Below, piece by piece: positions 25,651-33,874 of a stretch of 38,018 nt of DNA (positions are counted from its first letter, which is position 1; each line of letters starts with the position of its first letter). The stretch lies in contig CALYOS010000022.1 in NCBI GenBank assembly GCA_945267035.1, positions 1 through 38,018 of the forward strand. The letters run 5' to 3'. A program made the position numbers and the translations under genes. The DNA is from an uncultured Neisseriaceae bacterium (GTDB taxonomy: Bacteria > Pseudomonadota > Gammaproteobacteria > Burkholderiales > Neisseriaceae). Under the pieces are notes generated by a model that searched no databases, had not been told where the DNA came from, and was given only the letters and a program-made list of their open reading frames with translations.

Positions 25651-26841
25651 ATGCTTAAACGCCATTATGAAAATCCCCCTACTGCCGGTTTGCCAGTTAA
25701 ATGGCGAGATTGGCTGCCTAATAGCCAGTCTTTAGCCAACGTAGCCAGTCATTTTCTGCATTTGCCAGATGTCGAAATTACCTGCTCTGGCACCGCAGCT
25801 TTGGTCATCATTTTAAGCAGTTTGGCGCAGCAAAATCCACAGCGTAAGAATGTTATTGTGCCTGCTTATACTTGTCCTCTGGTTGCCTTAGCGATTCATC
25901 ATTGTGATTTAAAAATACAATTATGTGATTTGCAACCTGATAGTATCGATTTAGATATCAAGCATTTGGCTACCATGGCTAATGAAGAAGTGCTGGCGGT
26001 GATTCCAACCCATCTTGGAGGGCGAGTAACTGATGTGCAATCTGTAAAGCACGTGGTGCAGCCATACCAGATCAGTGTAATCGAAGATGCAGCGCAAGCC
26101 TTAGGTGCTGATGTGGGGCATCATGGCGATGCTGTTTTGTTTAGTCTGGCAGCAGGCAAAGGCCTCACCATGTTTGAAGGTGGTCTATTTTCATCACCTC
26201 ATCCGAACTTACGTGCTCAATTTCGTACTACTGCCAGCAAATCTTTACCGTGGCAATGGAAATGGGAATTAAGGCGAATTATTCAGTTATTGGGTTATAG
26301 CGCGTTATACAATCCCTATGGTTTGCATTTTGTTTACGGTCAGGGAAGGCGTAAAGCTTTACGCCAGCAGCAATGGATTAGTGCTGTGGGAGACGATTTT
26401 GATTTTGCTATTCCAATGCATCAGGTCAGCCGTTGGCGTCAATATGTCGCTGTTAATGCATTTGCTCGCTTACCAGCTTTTTTAGCCTTGTTGCAACAAC
26501 AAGCACAACAACGATTACAACAATTGGAAACCATTAACGGCGTACAGGTTATCCAGGATAAATATGCAACTGGAGTTTGGCCTTTTTTAATGTTGTTATT
26601 GCCGACCACTCAGCAGCGTGATGCAATTATGGCGAAGCTGTGGCCTAGCCCTTTAGGCGTGACTCGTCTGTTCATCCATACATTGGCACAATATGATTAC
26701 TTGCAGTCGATCGTACCTCATAGCGCTGTGCCCAATGCACAGGATTTTGCTGCACGGATGTTAACCATTACCAATAGTCCTTGGTTAACCGATTCTCAAT
26801 TTGAACAAATATGTGAGGTCATTCAGACAGAGGTAAGCTAA
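25651..26841 (+). CDS. DegT/DnrJ/EryC1/StrS-type PLP aminotransferase
   Basis: The 396-residue fold-type I PLP enzyme has CSGTAALVIIL for the phosphate-binding loop, VIVPAYTCPLVALAI, AVIPTHLGGRVTDV, Asp146 in VIEDAAQALGA, and the probable PLP lysine Lys170 in FSLAAGKGLTMFEGG. These are the landmarks of the DegT/StrS family, which usually aminates keto-sugars but also other carbonyls. The C-terminal third is Gln-rich and less conserved. It ends the plus arm, and its stop overlaps that of the convergent arginase-like gene by three bases. No sugar-nucleotide enzymes are nearby, so a non-sugar substrate is plausible. Confidence 0.82.
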   Translation: MLKRHYENPPTAGLPVKWRDWLPNSQSLANVASHFLHLPDVEITCSGTAALVIILSSLAQQNPQRKNVIVPAYTCPLVALAIHHCDLKIQLCDLQPDSIDLDIKHLATMANEEVLAVIPTHLGGRVTDVQSVKHVVQPYQISVIEDAAQALGADVGHHGDAVLFSLAAGKGLTMFEGGLFSSPHPNLRAQFRTTASKSLPWQWKWELRRIIQLLGYSALYNPYGLHFVYGQGRRKALRQQQWISAVGDDFDFAIPMHQVSRWRQYVAVNAFARLPAFLALLQQQAQQRLQQLETINGVQVIQDKYATGVWPFLMLLLPTTQQRDAIMAKLWPSPLGVTRLFIHTLAQYDYLQSIVPHSAVPNAQDFAARMLTITNSPWLTDSQFEQICEVIQTEVS

Positions 26842-27713
26842 TGAGCACTCAAGGCATTCAATAACTGTAAATTAACTTTATGATGTTGTGCTTGCCATTG
26901 TGCCAAAGTTTCTGCTGGAATCTCTTCTTGTTTATCCATGGCACTCAACAACCGTTTAAGTAAACTGGTATATTGCCATTGCGACACTTCACCAGTGATA
27001 TCACTGCCAATAATACGTTGCTTCAGAGCACCGATCACAGTCAGGATATCATCTAATTGCATCCGTCCTTGATCCCAATTGGTTTGTACCACATCCTTAC
27101 TCAATACATCCTTATCGATAGATATATAGACCGGTTCATGACTTGTCTGCTGGGCTTGTATGAATGCTTGAATTAAATCGGTTGGTGAAGAAAACCTTTG
27201 AAACGCTTTGCCTAAACCGATTTTATCAGCCCAGCTTACATCAACGTCCATACTCCAATAAGTCAATTTATTAAGCCATAACGGTTTAAGCCGATTTTCC
27301 CAACTATGTGCTAACCCAATATCATTCGAGGTAATCCCCAGGACATGTACATGACTAACAAAAGGCAATTGAGCAACATAGCTCACCCATGATCCGCAAT
27401 GAATCCCGAATAAATAACGCATATTGTCGGGATGATTATCGAAAACCACAATTTGAATCGGTTTATCAGTACTAAAAAATTTTTTCAAGCGTTGAATAAG
27501 ATATAACGAAATGTGGTGATAATCTCCACTGCCCAGTAAAACCGTTCCATAGCGATCTGGTAATTTATGGTCTAACTCGGTAGCTAATCGAAGAAATTGA
27601 GATTTGTAGCAGCCGAAGCGAATAGCTTCCTGCCACTGGCCCAACTCAATCGTCAAAGCTTCATCATCATGTCCTGCACTTTGATCGAAATCTAAAACCA
27701 CCGTTTTATTCAT
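26838..27713 (-). CDS. Divergent arginase/agmatinase-fold hydrolase
   Basis: The 291-residue protein keeps the binuclear-metal motifs of ureohydrolases in altered wording: GSGDYHH (residues 61-67) for GGDHS, DNHPD (92-96) for DAHxD, and SIDKDV (198-203) for SxDxD. This supplies the six expected ligands (His66 or 67, D92, H94, D96, D200, D202). SDITGE near the end corresponds to the usual DxxE. It would hydrolyse a guanidino or similar C-N bond, or an acetylpolyamine-type amide if it resembles the deacetylase branch of the fold. Its ATG overlaps the stop of the acyltransferase gene (TAATG). The substrate is unknown. Confidence 0.78.
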   Translation of the reverse strand: MNKTVVLDFDQSAGHDDEALTIELGQWQEAIRFGCYKSQFLRLATELDHKLPDRYGTVLLGSGDYHHISLYLIQRLKKFFSTDKPIQIVVFDNHPDNMRYLFGIHCGSWVSYVAQLPFVSHVHVLGITSNDIGLAHSWENRLKPLWLNKLTYWSMDVDVSWADKIGLGKAFQRFSSPTDLIQAFIQAQQTSHEPVYISIDKDVLSKDVVQTNWDQGRMQLDDILTVIGALKQRIIGSDITGEVSQWQYTSLLKRLLSAMDKQEEIPAETLAQWQAQHHKVNLQLLNALSAH

Positions 27714-28825
27714 TATGAACGTTTTTCCTGATTAGATAACTTACTGGTATTTTGCTGCCAATTTTTATCTTGTTCGAAACGATTACTGATTTTCTTCAAA
27801 ATCATTCTTAGCAGCGGATTACGAACATATACCATATGTTTCGTAAAAGTGAATCGTGCTCCCAGTGAGGCTTTAACCTCAGGATCAGTCCAGCCAGCTA
27901 CATAATAGTCCAGACCTTGATTTTTAGCATAAGCCAAATTATAGAACCAGCTCACAAAATAAAGATTCAAATCACGTGCCAGCGGATAACTGAAACCTAT
28001 ATACTTATCAATCAGCATATTGTTTACAATAAAACAGATGTTATAGCCAACCAATTGTTGCTGATGGTGATAAGTAATCACTCGAGCCTGATTTTTTTCA
28101 TCTTGCAATAATTGAATGAAGAATTCCTTAGTCAATAAATCAAAATGAATTTCACTCTGATGATAGACATTCAAATAAAGCTGATAAAAATTATCTAGAA
28201 CTGCCGGATCAAAAAAGCACTCGTTACCACTATGCAGACAATTTATCTCAAGAGATTGCTGCGATTTCAATTTGCGACGGAAATTTTTTCTACGCTGATA
28301 GGATAATCTGCTTAAATATTCATCAACATCAGCAAAATCTATCGGTACCCAAGCCAGTGCTTGTCCCTCAACTTCAATAAAATCCTGATTTTGCAGTGCT
28401 TGAATCACTGCAGCAGAATATTGATTGGCCTGCTCAGATAACAAAGGAGATTGTTGCGGAATATCCTTGACAATTAACAGGGGTGCTTTAGCCGTATAGT
28501 GCTGTTTGATTTGTGCAGCGAGTTGTTCGGGTGATAGCTCAGCAGTAAAAAGTGCGTATTCAGATACCGTAGTACCAATGAAAATGGTGTATGGCTTAAG
28601 TAAATTTTTCCACTTATTAAACAGAGGAAGACCTTTGACTTTAACTTGTAAATCATGGTCGGCCGTGGTGAGTAAATCAAAACGCGCGGCGAAGGCGGGT
28701 ACTTCGTTCTGAATAAGCCAGGAAGTGAAATCCTGCGGAGGGAAAGTCAGAAAATTATCGACTAATTCATCTGGTTCGAGTTGAGTTAAATATTTCATAG
28801 CGTCCTGTAAAGGAGACTGAAGCAA
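27713..28825 (-). CDS. FemAB/GNAT-like (GNAT_6/BioF2-type) acyltransferase
   Basis: The 370-residue protein has a variable N-terminal half and a C-terminal GNAT-like domain (about 180-345). The latter contains LSYQRRKNFRRKLK, LDNFYQLYLNVYHQSEIHF, ARVITYHHQQQLVGYNICFI and DKYIGFSYPLARDLNLYFVS, the layout of peptidoglycan-bridge/FemAB-type and GNAT_6 proteins. The likely reaction is acyl or aminoacyl transfer to an amine. The start at 28825 is TTG, but it has AAGGAGG (28831-28837) at a 5-base spacing, a near-perfect ribosome site. ATG 28798, with CAGGA upstream, is the alternative (361 residues). It lies between the class III aminotransferase and the arginase-like gene in one operon. Confidence 0.75.
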   Translation of the reverse strand: MLQSPLQDAMKYLTQLEPDELVDNFLTFPPQDFTSWLIQNEVPAFAARFDLLTTADHDLQVKVKGLPLFNKWKNLLKPYTIFIGTTVSEYALFTAELSPEQLAAQIKQHYTAKAPLLIVKDIPQQSPLLSEQANQYSAAVIQALQNQDFIEVEGQALAWVPIDFADVDEYLSRLSYQRRKNFRRKLKSQQSLEINCLHSGNECFFDPAVLDNFYQLYLNVYHQSEIHFDLLTKEFFIQLLQDEKNQARVITYHHQQQLVGYNICFIVNNMLIDKYIGFSYPLARDLNLYFVSWFYNLAYAKNQGLDYYVAGWTDPEVKASLGARFTFTKHMVYVRNPLLRMILKKISNRFEQDKNWQQNTSKLSNQEKRS

Positions 28826-28830
28826 ATCAG

Positions 28831-28837
28831 CCTCCTT
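28831..28837 (-). promoter_or_regulatory. Strong Shine-Dalgarno for a TTG start
   Basis: AAGGAGG on the minus strand, five bases from TTG 28825. It decides the start of the acyltransferase gene. Confidence 0.6.
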
Positions 28838-28847
28838 ATAGCGTGAC

Positions 28848-30275
28848 TTAAGCGTTTAATTCTTTTTTAGCACGCGTAATTAACTGATCCAGTAACTCAA
28901 TACCCTGATCAATTTCTGCTTTACTGATGTGTAGAGAAGGAGCAAAAGTGATTACATTTTTATAATAACCACCAATATCTAACACCAGCCCCATTTTTTG
29001 ACCGTTCCAGTCCAAGTCTCCAGACATACCGATATCAACCATTTTATCAACCAAAGCTTTATTCGGCGTAAATCCGTCTTCAGTACAGATTTCAGCACGT
29101 AATGCCAAACCCAAACCATCAACTTCACCGATTTCCTTATGACGCTGTTCCAGCGTTTTTAGACCTTCCAGGAAATATGCACCACTTTCCATAACCATTG
29201 ATTCATAATCCGTTTCGGCCATCATTTTAAATACTTCCAATCCCACAGCAGTGCCTAATGGATTAGACGCAAAAGTAGAATGAGTAGAACCTGCAGGGAA
29301 TATTTGCGGATTAATTAATTCTTCCCGTGCCCATAAGCCGCCTAGCGGATTCAAACCGTTAGTCAACGCCTTGGCAAATACCAACATATCCGGCTGCACA
29401 TCAAAATGTTCAATGGACCAAAGTTTGCCGGTACGATAAAAACCCATCTGAATTTCATCTACAACCAGTAAAATTCCATACTGATCTAGAACCTTCTTCA
29501 GCCCTTTAAAATAATTGCGAGGCGGAACAATATAGCCACCCGTGCCCTGCAACGGTTCCACATAAAAAGCCGCATACTCAGCTTGACCAGCTTTAGGATC
29601 CCAGACCCCATGATATTCAGTCTCAAACAAGCGCGCAAAATCTGCGACCAGATGCTCACCATATTCTTCTGCAGTCATTCCTTTGGGACGTCGGAAAGGA
29701 TAGGGGAAAGGAATAAACATCGCCCTATCACCAAAATGACCATAACGGCGGCGGTAACGGAAACTAGATGTGATAGATGATGCACCAAGAGTACGCCCGT
29801 GATATCCACCTTCAAAAGCAAACATCAATGTTTTACCATTTGAAGCATTCCGAATAATTTTCAGCGAGTCTTCAATACATTGAGAACCACCAACATTGAA
29901 ATGCACCCGACCATCCCGACCAAATTTCTCTTTCATATCTAAAGCAATGGTTTTTGCCAGTTCAATTTTAGTTGGGTGTAAATACTGACTCGCACATTGT
30001 GGTAACGTATCAATCTGTTGCTTTAACACAGAATCCAGCCGTTCATTTGCATAGCCAAAATTGCAGGCTGAGTACCACATCTGCAAATCTAAATAAGGCG
30101 TACCATTCTTGTCATACATATAGCTGCCTTCGCAGCCGTCAAAAATTTTAGGTGGGTTGACATAGTGTACCGTGTCACCAAAAGAACAATACTTAGCTTC
30201 ATCAGCCAATAACGCTGCATCGTCAGGACGATTTTTTAGCGTTTCTGCACAAGGCTTACTCATCATTAAATCCAT
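28848..30275 (-). CDS. Class III PLP-dependent aminotransferase
   Basis: The 475-residue fold-type I enzyme of the omega-aminotransferase group (4-aminobutyrate, ornithine and lysine-6 type) has FNVGGSQCIEDSLKIIRNAS, FEGGYHGRTLGASSIT for the PLP-stacking aromatic, the acidic pair in LLVVDEIQMGFYRTGKLW, the Schiff-base lysine Lys302 in FAKALTNGLNPLGG, and STHSTFASNPLGTAVGLEVF. It would interconvert a terminal amine and an aldehyde with a keto acid as partner, such as diaminobutyrate or a polyamine. ATGs at 30275, 30266 and 30263 are all possible; GGA five bases before 30266 makes one of the last two likely. It heads the minus arm of the cluster. Confidence 0.9.
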   Translation of the reverse strand: MDLMMSKPCAETLKNRPDDAALLADEAKYCSFGDTVHYVNPPKIFDGCEGSYMYDKNGTPYLDLQMWYSACNFGYANERLDSVLKQQIDTLPQCASQYLHPTKIELAKTIALDMKEKFGRDGRVHFNVGGSQCIEDSLKIIRNASNGKTLMFAFEGGYHGRTLGASSITSSFRYRRRYGHFGDRAMFIPFPYPFRRPKGMTAEEYGEHLVADFARLFETEYHGVWDPKAGQAEYAAFYVEPLQGTGGYIVPPRNYFKGLKKVLDQYGILLVVDEIQMGFYRTGKLWSIEHFDVQPDMLVFAKALTNGLNPLGGLWAREELINPQIFPAGSTHSTFASNPLGTAVGLEVFKMMAETDYESMVMESGAYFLEGLKTLEQRHKEIGEVDGLGLALRAEICTEDGFTPNKALVDKMVDIGMSGDLDWNGQKMGLVLDIGGYYKNVITFAPSLHISKAEIDQGIELLDQLITRAKKELNA

Positions 30276-30342
30276 TCATCTTAAATAAAATAGCTCGTAA
30301 AATATAGCAACCAATTAATAACATTATATCGCGTTAAATGAT

Positions 30343-30612
30343 TCAAAACGAAATTAAGAAATATTTAAACCCAACTATACTCAATATCATGCTAACCAGG
30401 ATAACCCTAATAAAGAGCGCAAAAATGTAAAATGCCATCTCTATTGTGGAAACATATTGCATAGAATTATTAATTCCATCAAAACCGTACCTCTGCCTGA
30501 TCATTACAGATGGAAAATATTTAATCAATAAATATATGTAAATTAAGAGTAATTTTACCAATATTGATTTGTCAGATGGAATAAATACCGCTAAAACCAG
30601 CCATAATAGCAT
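30343..30612 (-). CDS. Possible small membrane protein
   Basis: From ATG 30612 the frame encodes 89 residues with three hydrophobic stretches (MLLWLVLAVFI, LLLIYIYLLI, FALFIRVILVSMILSIVGF) separated by polar turns such as RQRYGFDGINNSMQYV. That pattern resembles a real membrane protein more than chance. There is no clear Shine-Dalgarno sequence, the family is unrecognised, and extending the frame to 30732 would run antisense into the MFS gene. It fills the gap between the class III aminotransferase and the MFS gene. It could be a remnant. Confidence 0.35.
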   Translation of the reverse strand: MLLWLVLAVFIPSDKSILVKLLLIYIYLLIKYFPSVMIRQRYGFDGINNSMQYVSTIEMAFYIFALFIRVILVSMILSIVGFKYFLISF

Positions 30613-30623
30613 TGAAGAATCAA

Positions 30624-31823
30624 ATGACAGGTATTGCCATGAGTTCCGTAAACAACCAAATAAAGCATCCACATTGGCTATTATTTGCCCTTGCAGTGGG
30701 TGGTTTTGCCATTGGTACAACCGAATTTGCAACCATGAGCGTCTTACCCTATATCGCTCAAGGTTTGCATATTAGTGAACCTAAAGCTGGTCACCTAATT
30801 AGCATTTACGCCATTGGTGTTGTAATTGGCGCACCTTTAATCGCCGTATTTGCAGCCAGATTCAGTCGTCGCAGCCTATTATTAATACTCATGGCTTTCT
30901 TTGCACTTGCTCACCTTGGCACCATGTTGGCCCCTAATTATTACAGCATCATGCTATTTCGGTTTTTAAGTGGCTTACCCCATGGTGCCTACTTTGGAGT
31001 AGGGGCATTAGTGGCTGCCGCCATGGTTCCACCAGCCAAACGAACACAGGCTGTTGGTCTCATGATGATTGGTTTAACCATCGCCACAACCATCGGTGTA
31101 CCTTTAAGTAGCTGGTTAGCTCAAGCCGTAGGCTGGCGCGTAATCTTTTTAATTGTGGCAGTCTTGGCAGCTGTGACCGTTATCTTGGTCGCTCTATTTC
31201 TACCTACTTCTAGTATGCGCGGTGGTGCCAGTAATGCTTTACGAGAACTCAGTGCGTTGACCAATCGACAAATCTGGCTGACATTGGCTATTGGTGCAAT
31301 AGGATTTGGAGGTATGTTTGGTATATATGCCTACATGGCTTCTGCCTTGGAAAATATAACCGGTATGTCGGCCAAAATCGTTCCGCTAGTCATGTGTTTA
31401 TATGGAGTAGGGATGACGCTAGGGAACATCATCATTCCGCGATTAGTAGGTCGTCATGTTATGTTAGGATTAGGCTGGTTACTGGTCTGGTCTGCAGCCA
31501 TGCTGGCTTTATATCCCTTCGCGCTACATCATCCTTATTGGGTTTGCATTCAAGTCGTTCTTATTGGCATGAGTGGTGCAGTCGGTACACTATTACAAAT
31601 ACGCTTGATGGATGTGGCCAAAGATGCTCAAACACTTGCTGCAGCACTCAACCACAGTGCATTCAATGCTGCCAACGCCTTAGGTCCTTTTCTGGGTGGA
31701 TTGACCATCAATGCGGGCTGGGGATGGGCAAGTACTGCCTGGGTTGGTGTAGCTCTGGCTATCATCGGTCTGATTGTCTGGTGGTACACCTTAAGAGATG
31801 AGCGTAGAGAAAGCAAAGAGTAA
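30624..31823 (+). CDS. MFS transporter, DHA1 family (AraJ/YdhP-like)
   Basis: The protein of about 399 residues has twelve predicted membrane helices. GTTEFATMSVLPYIAQGLHIS in helix 1 is a hallmark of the AraJ/YdhP/SotB branch of DHA1 exporters (G.TEF...G.LP.IA). The motif A loop between helices 2 and 3 reads FAARFSRRSLLL, and the motif C-like region of helix 5 is MIGLTIATTIGVPLSSWL. Probable substrates are drugs, sugars or arabinose-like compounds, effluxed with the proton gradient. ATG 30624 and ATG 30639 are both possible; the latter has ACAGG seven bases upstream. The gene lies next to the eight-gene cluster but is separated from it by divergent orientation. Confidence 0.88.
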   Translation: MTGIAMSSVNNQIKHPHWLLFALAVGGFAIGTTEFATMSVLPYIAQGLHISEPKAGHLISIYAIGVVIGAPLIAVFAARFSRRSLLLILMAFFALAHLGTMLAPNYYSIMLFRFLSGLPHGAYFGVGALVAAAMVPPAKRTQAVGLMMIGLTIATTIGVPLSSWLAQAVGWRVIFLIVAVLAAVTVILVALFLPTSSMRGGASNALRELSALTNRQIWLTLAIGAIGFGGMFGIYAYMASALENITGMSAKIVPLVMCLYGVGMTLGNIIIPRLVGRHVMLGLGWLLVWSAAMLALYPFALHHPYWVCIQVVLIGMSGAVGTLLQIRLMDVAKDAQTLAAALNHSAFNAANALGPFLGGLTINAGWGWASTAWVGVALAIIGLIVWWYTLRDERRESKE

Positions 31824-31979
31824 GTGCAACAGATCTTAGAACAATTATTCCACCCGCGTAAAAGATAAATGTAAAAAATTAACCATCATTAATAAATATT
31901 GATAATATAACTATGCTATGAAAATAGTAAATCGTCAAAAAATGACTTGCCAAACAAATATTTATTAAAGGAGAGAATA

Positions 31980-32861
31980 ATGGCTACAAACGAAGACGAA
32001 CAAACAGGTGTCATTATTCAGTCAACAGAATCAAATGCAACAAATAGTGACCATAAAATAGATCCCAGCAAAAAGCATAAAAAGCAAAAAAAACTGTCTA
32101 AAAAGAAATATTACAAAGAGTTGGAAAAGCTCCAAGGTGAGATGGTTGCCCTACAGGAATGGGTGAAAGCCACGGGACAAAAAATCTGTATCATCTTTGA
32201 GGGTCGTGATGGAGCAGGAAAAGGAGGAGCAATTAAAGCTGTCACCGAACGAGTGAGTCCTCGTGTTTTTCAAGTGGTGGCTTTACCGGCACCAAATGAA
32301 CGCCAGAAAACACAAATGTATATGCAACGCTATATTCCTTTGCTACCCGCAGCAGGCGAAGTAATTATCTTTGATCGAAGCTGGTATAACCGTGCTGGTG
32401 TGGAGCGAGTAATGGGTTTTTGTACCGAGCAGGAAAGCAAAGAATTTCTTGAGGTTATTCCGTTTATGGAAAAAGCCATCGTTAATTCCGGCGTCATTTT
32501 GCTGAAATATTGGCTTGAAGTAAATATGGAGGAACAGAGAAAACGCATGCTAGGTAGAATTAACGACCCACGGAAAATTTGGAAACTGTCTCCGATGGAC
32601 ATCAAATCTTATAGTCGTTGGTATGATTATTCTCGTGCGAGAGACGAAATGATTATGTCCACAGATACCTCCTGGGCTCCATGGTTTGTAGTCGATTCGA
32701 ACGATAAAAAGAAAGCACACCTAAATATTATTCGTCATATACTTAGCGAAATCCCCTATAAAAAAACACCACATAAAAAAGTAGAGTTGCCCAAAAGACA
32801 GGAAAAGGGTGATTACCAAGAGCCTAACTATCCTTATCGTTATATTCCGCAAAATTATTAA
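31980..32861 (+). CDS. ppk2: Polyphosphate kinase 2, class I
   Basis: The 293-residue enzyme phosphorylates nucleoside diphosphates from polyphosphate or runs in reverse. Walker A is FEGRDGAGKGGAIK (Lys81). The lid and second motif region contains PAPNERQKTQMYMQRYIPLLP and IFDRSWYNRAGVERVMGF (the Walker-B-like DRSWYNR), followed by KMLGRINDPRKIWKLSPMDI-type residues and YDYSRARDEM. The domain is single, so this is class I. The N-terminal 45 residues are Lys-rich and variable. ATG 31980 has AAGGAGAG about five bases upstream and is clearly better than the upstream frame start at 31947. Confidence 0.95.
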   Translation: MATNEDEQTGVIIQSTESNATNSDHKIDPSKKHKKQKKLSKKKYYKELEKLQGEMVALQEWVKATGQKICIIFEGRDGAGKGGAIKAVTERVSPRVFQVVALPAPNERQKTQMYMQRYIPLLPAAGEVIIFDRSWYNRAGVERVMGFCTEQESKEFLEVIPFMEKAIVNSGVILLKYWLEVNMEEQRKRMLGRINDPRKIWKLSPMDIKSYSRWYDYSRARDEMIMSTDTSWAPWFVVDSNDKKKAHLNIIRHILSEIPYKKTPHKKVELPKRQEKGDYQEPNYPYRYIPQNY

Positions 32862-33874
32862 ATAAATTTTTGCTCTAAGGGCAGGCTGTGAAAGCAATAC
32901 ACCAAATCCTTTACATTACAAGGAAGATATTGTTATTGCAGCAGTTAAGATATTTTGCATATAGTTCGATTCTGATTAACTTTTGTTGATTGGATAGATT
33001 TTCTTAAATATTATTCGTTTGCGGTCAATAGCTAAAGAATTTAGTTATGACCGCAAAACATCGATGATTTAACATGAAAATATTTTAATATCCTTAAAAT
33101 CAAAGCTGATTTGATCAATGTGTTAAATATTATATTCAAAATAAATCTAAACTAAAATTAGTTAATTAAACCAATGAAACAAGACAACTGTTTAAAAATT
33201 CGCCTAATCGTGGATAATTAGTATTTATATCAATGCAACGTTGAAATGATTGCTGATAGCGAAGTAGAAATAAGTGGTGATATTAATATATATTCTGGAA
33301 GGAATTTAATGAATTATACAAAAACAAAAAATACTTAATAAGAATATGGCAAATAATTTTAACAGACTAATTAAAGTGAGTAATTTGAGAAGAGTTAATA
33401 TTTTACATTTAAATTAAGGTCTTATTCGTAAAGAAAAAAATTAGATAATTTAGTATTCTAGTACAGAGTCTCCTATACTTTATAACATGGTGGGAGTGCA
33501 CGTCATATGTATTTTCCTAGATCCTCTGTGTTTACATATAAATGTCTGGTTAAATCATTAATTAACTGTATTTAGGAGGTTCAGATAACACTTAAATACG
33601 TTTGAGAAGAAGCTGTGTATTGACTTGCAATATTATTAACATAAATTAATCTCAATCTATTTAATTTTCAAAATTAAAGGCGAAAGAAAAAAATTTACCT
33701 ACTCAATATAGAATGTATTTAAAGTATATCTTTATAACTCCTTAAATATTTCCCAATACCAATATAACAATTCAAGTTCCTAAAAATGCATTAGTTATTA
33801 AATTATTTATACCTTAAAAAAATATATTAACCTAATGAGTGGAATTCCTCTAAATCATGATATTTCTGCACATA
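32862..33874. other. AT-rich spacer between ppk2 and the glycosyltransferase gene
   Basis: About 1 kb with dense stops in every frame. It contains a long imperfect hairpin (33018-33057). No tRNA, insertion-sequence end or intact ORF was seen. Confidence 0.45.
33018..33057. repeat. Long 18-bp hairpin with a 3-base loop
   Basis: TTTGCGGTCA (33018-33027) pairs with TGACCGCAAA (33048-33057). The inner arms TAGCTAAA and TTTAGTTA pair with one wobble and a single bulged A, closing on a GAA loop. It lacks a T run on either strand. It could be a terminator relic for ppk2, an RNA element or a folded operator. Confidence 0.65.

Noticed and set aside
31394-31801. 135-residue plus-strand frame inside the MFS gene
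   Set aside because: It is a shadow of the MFS transporter frame with Cys/Ser-rich nonsense composition.
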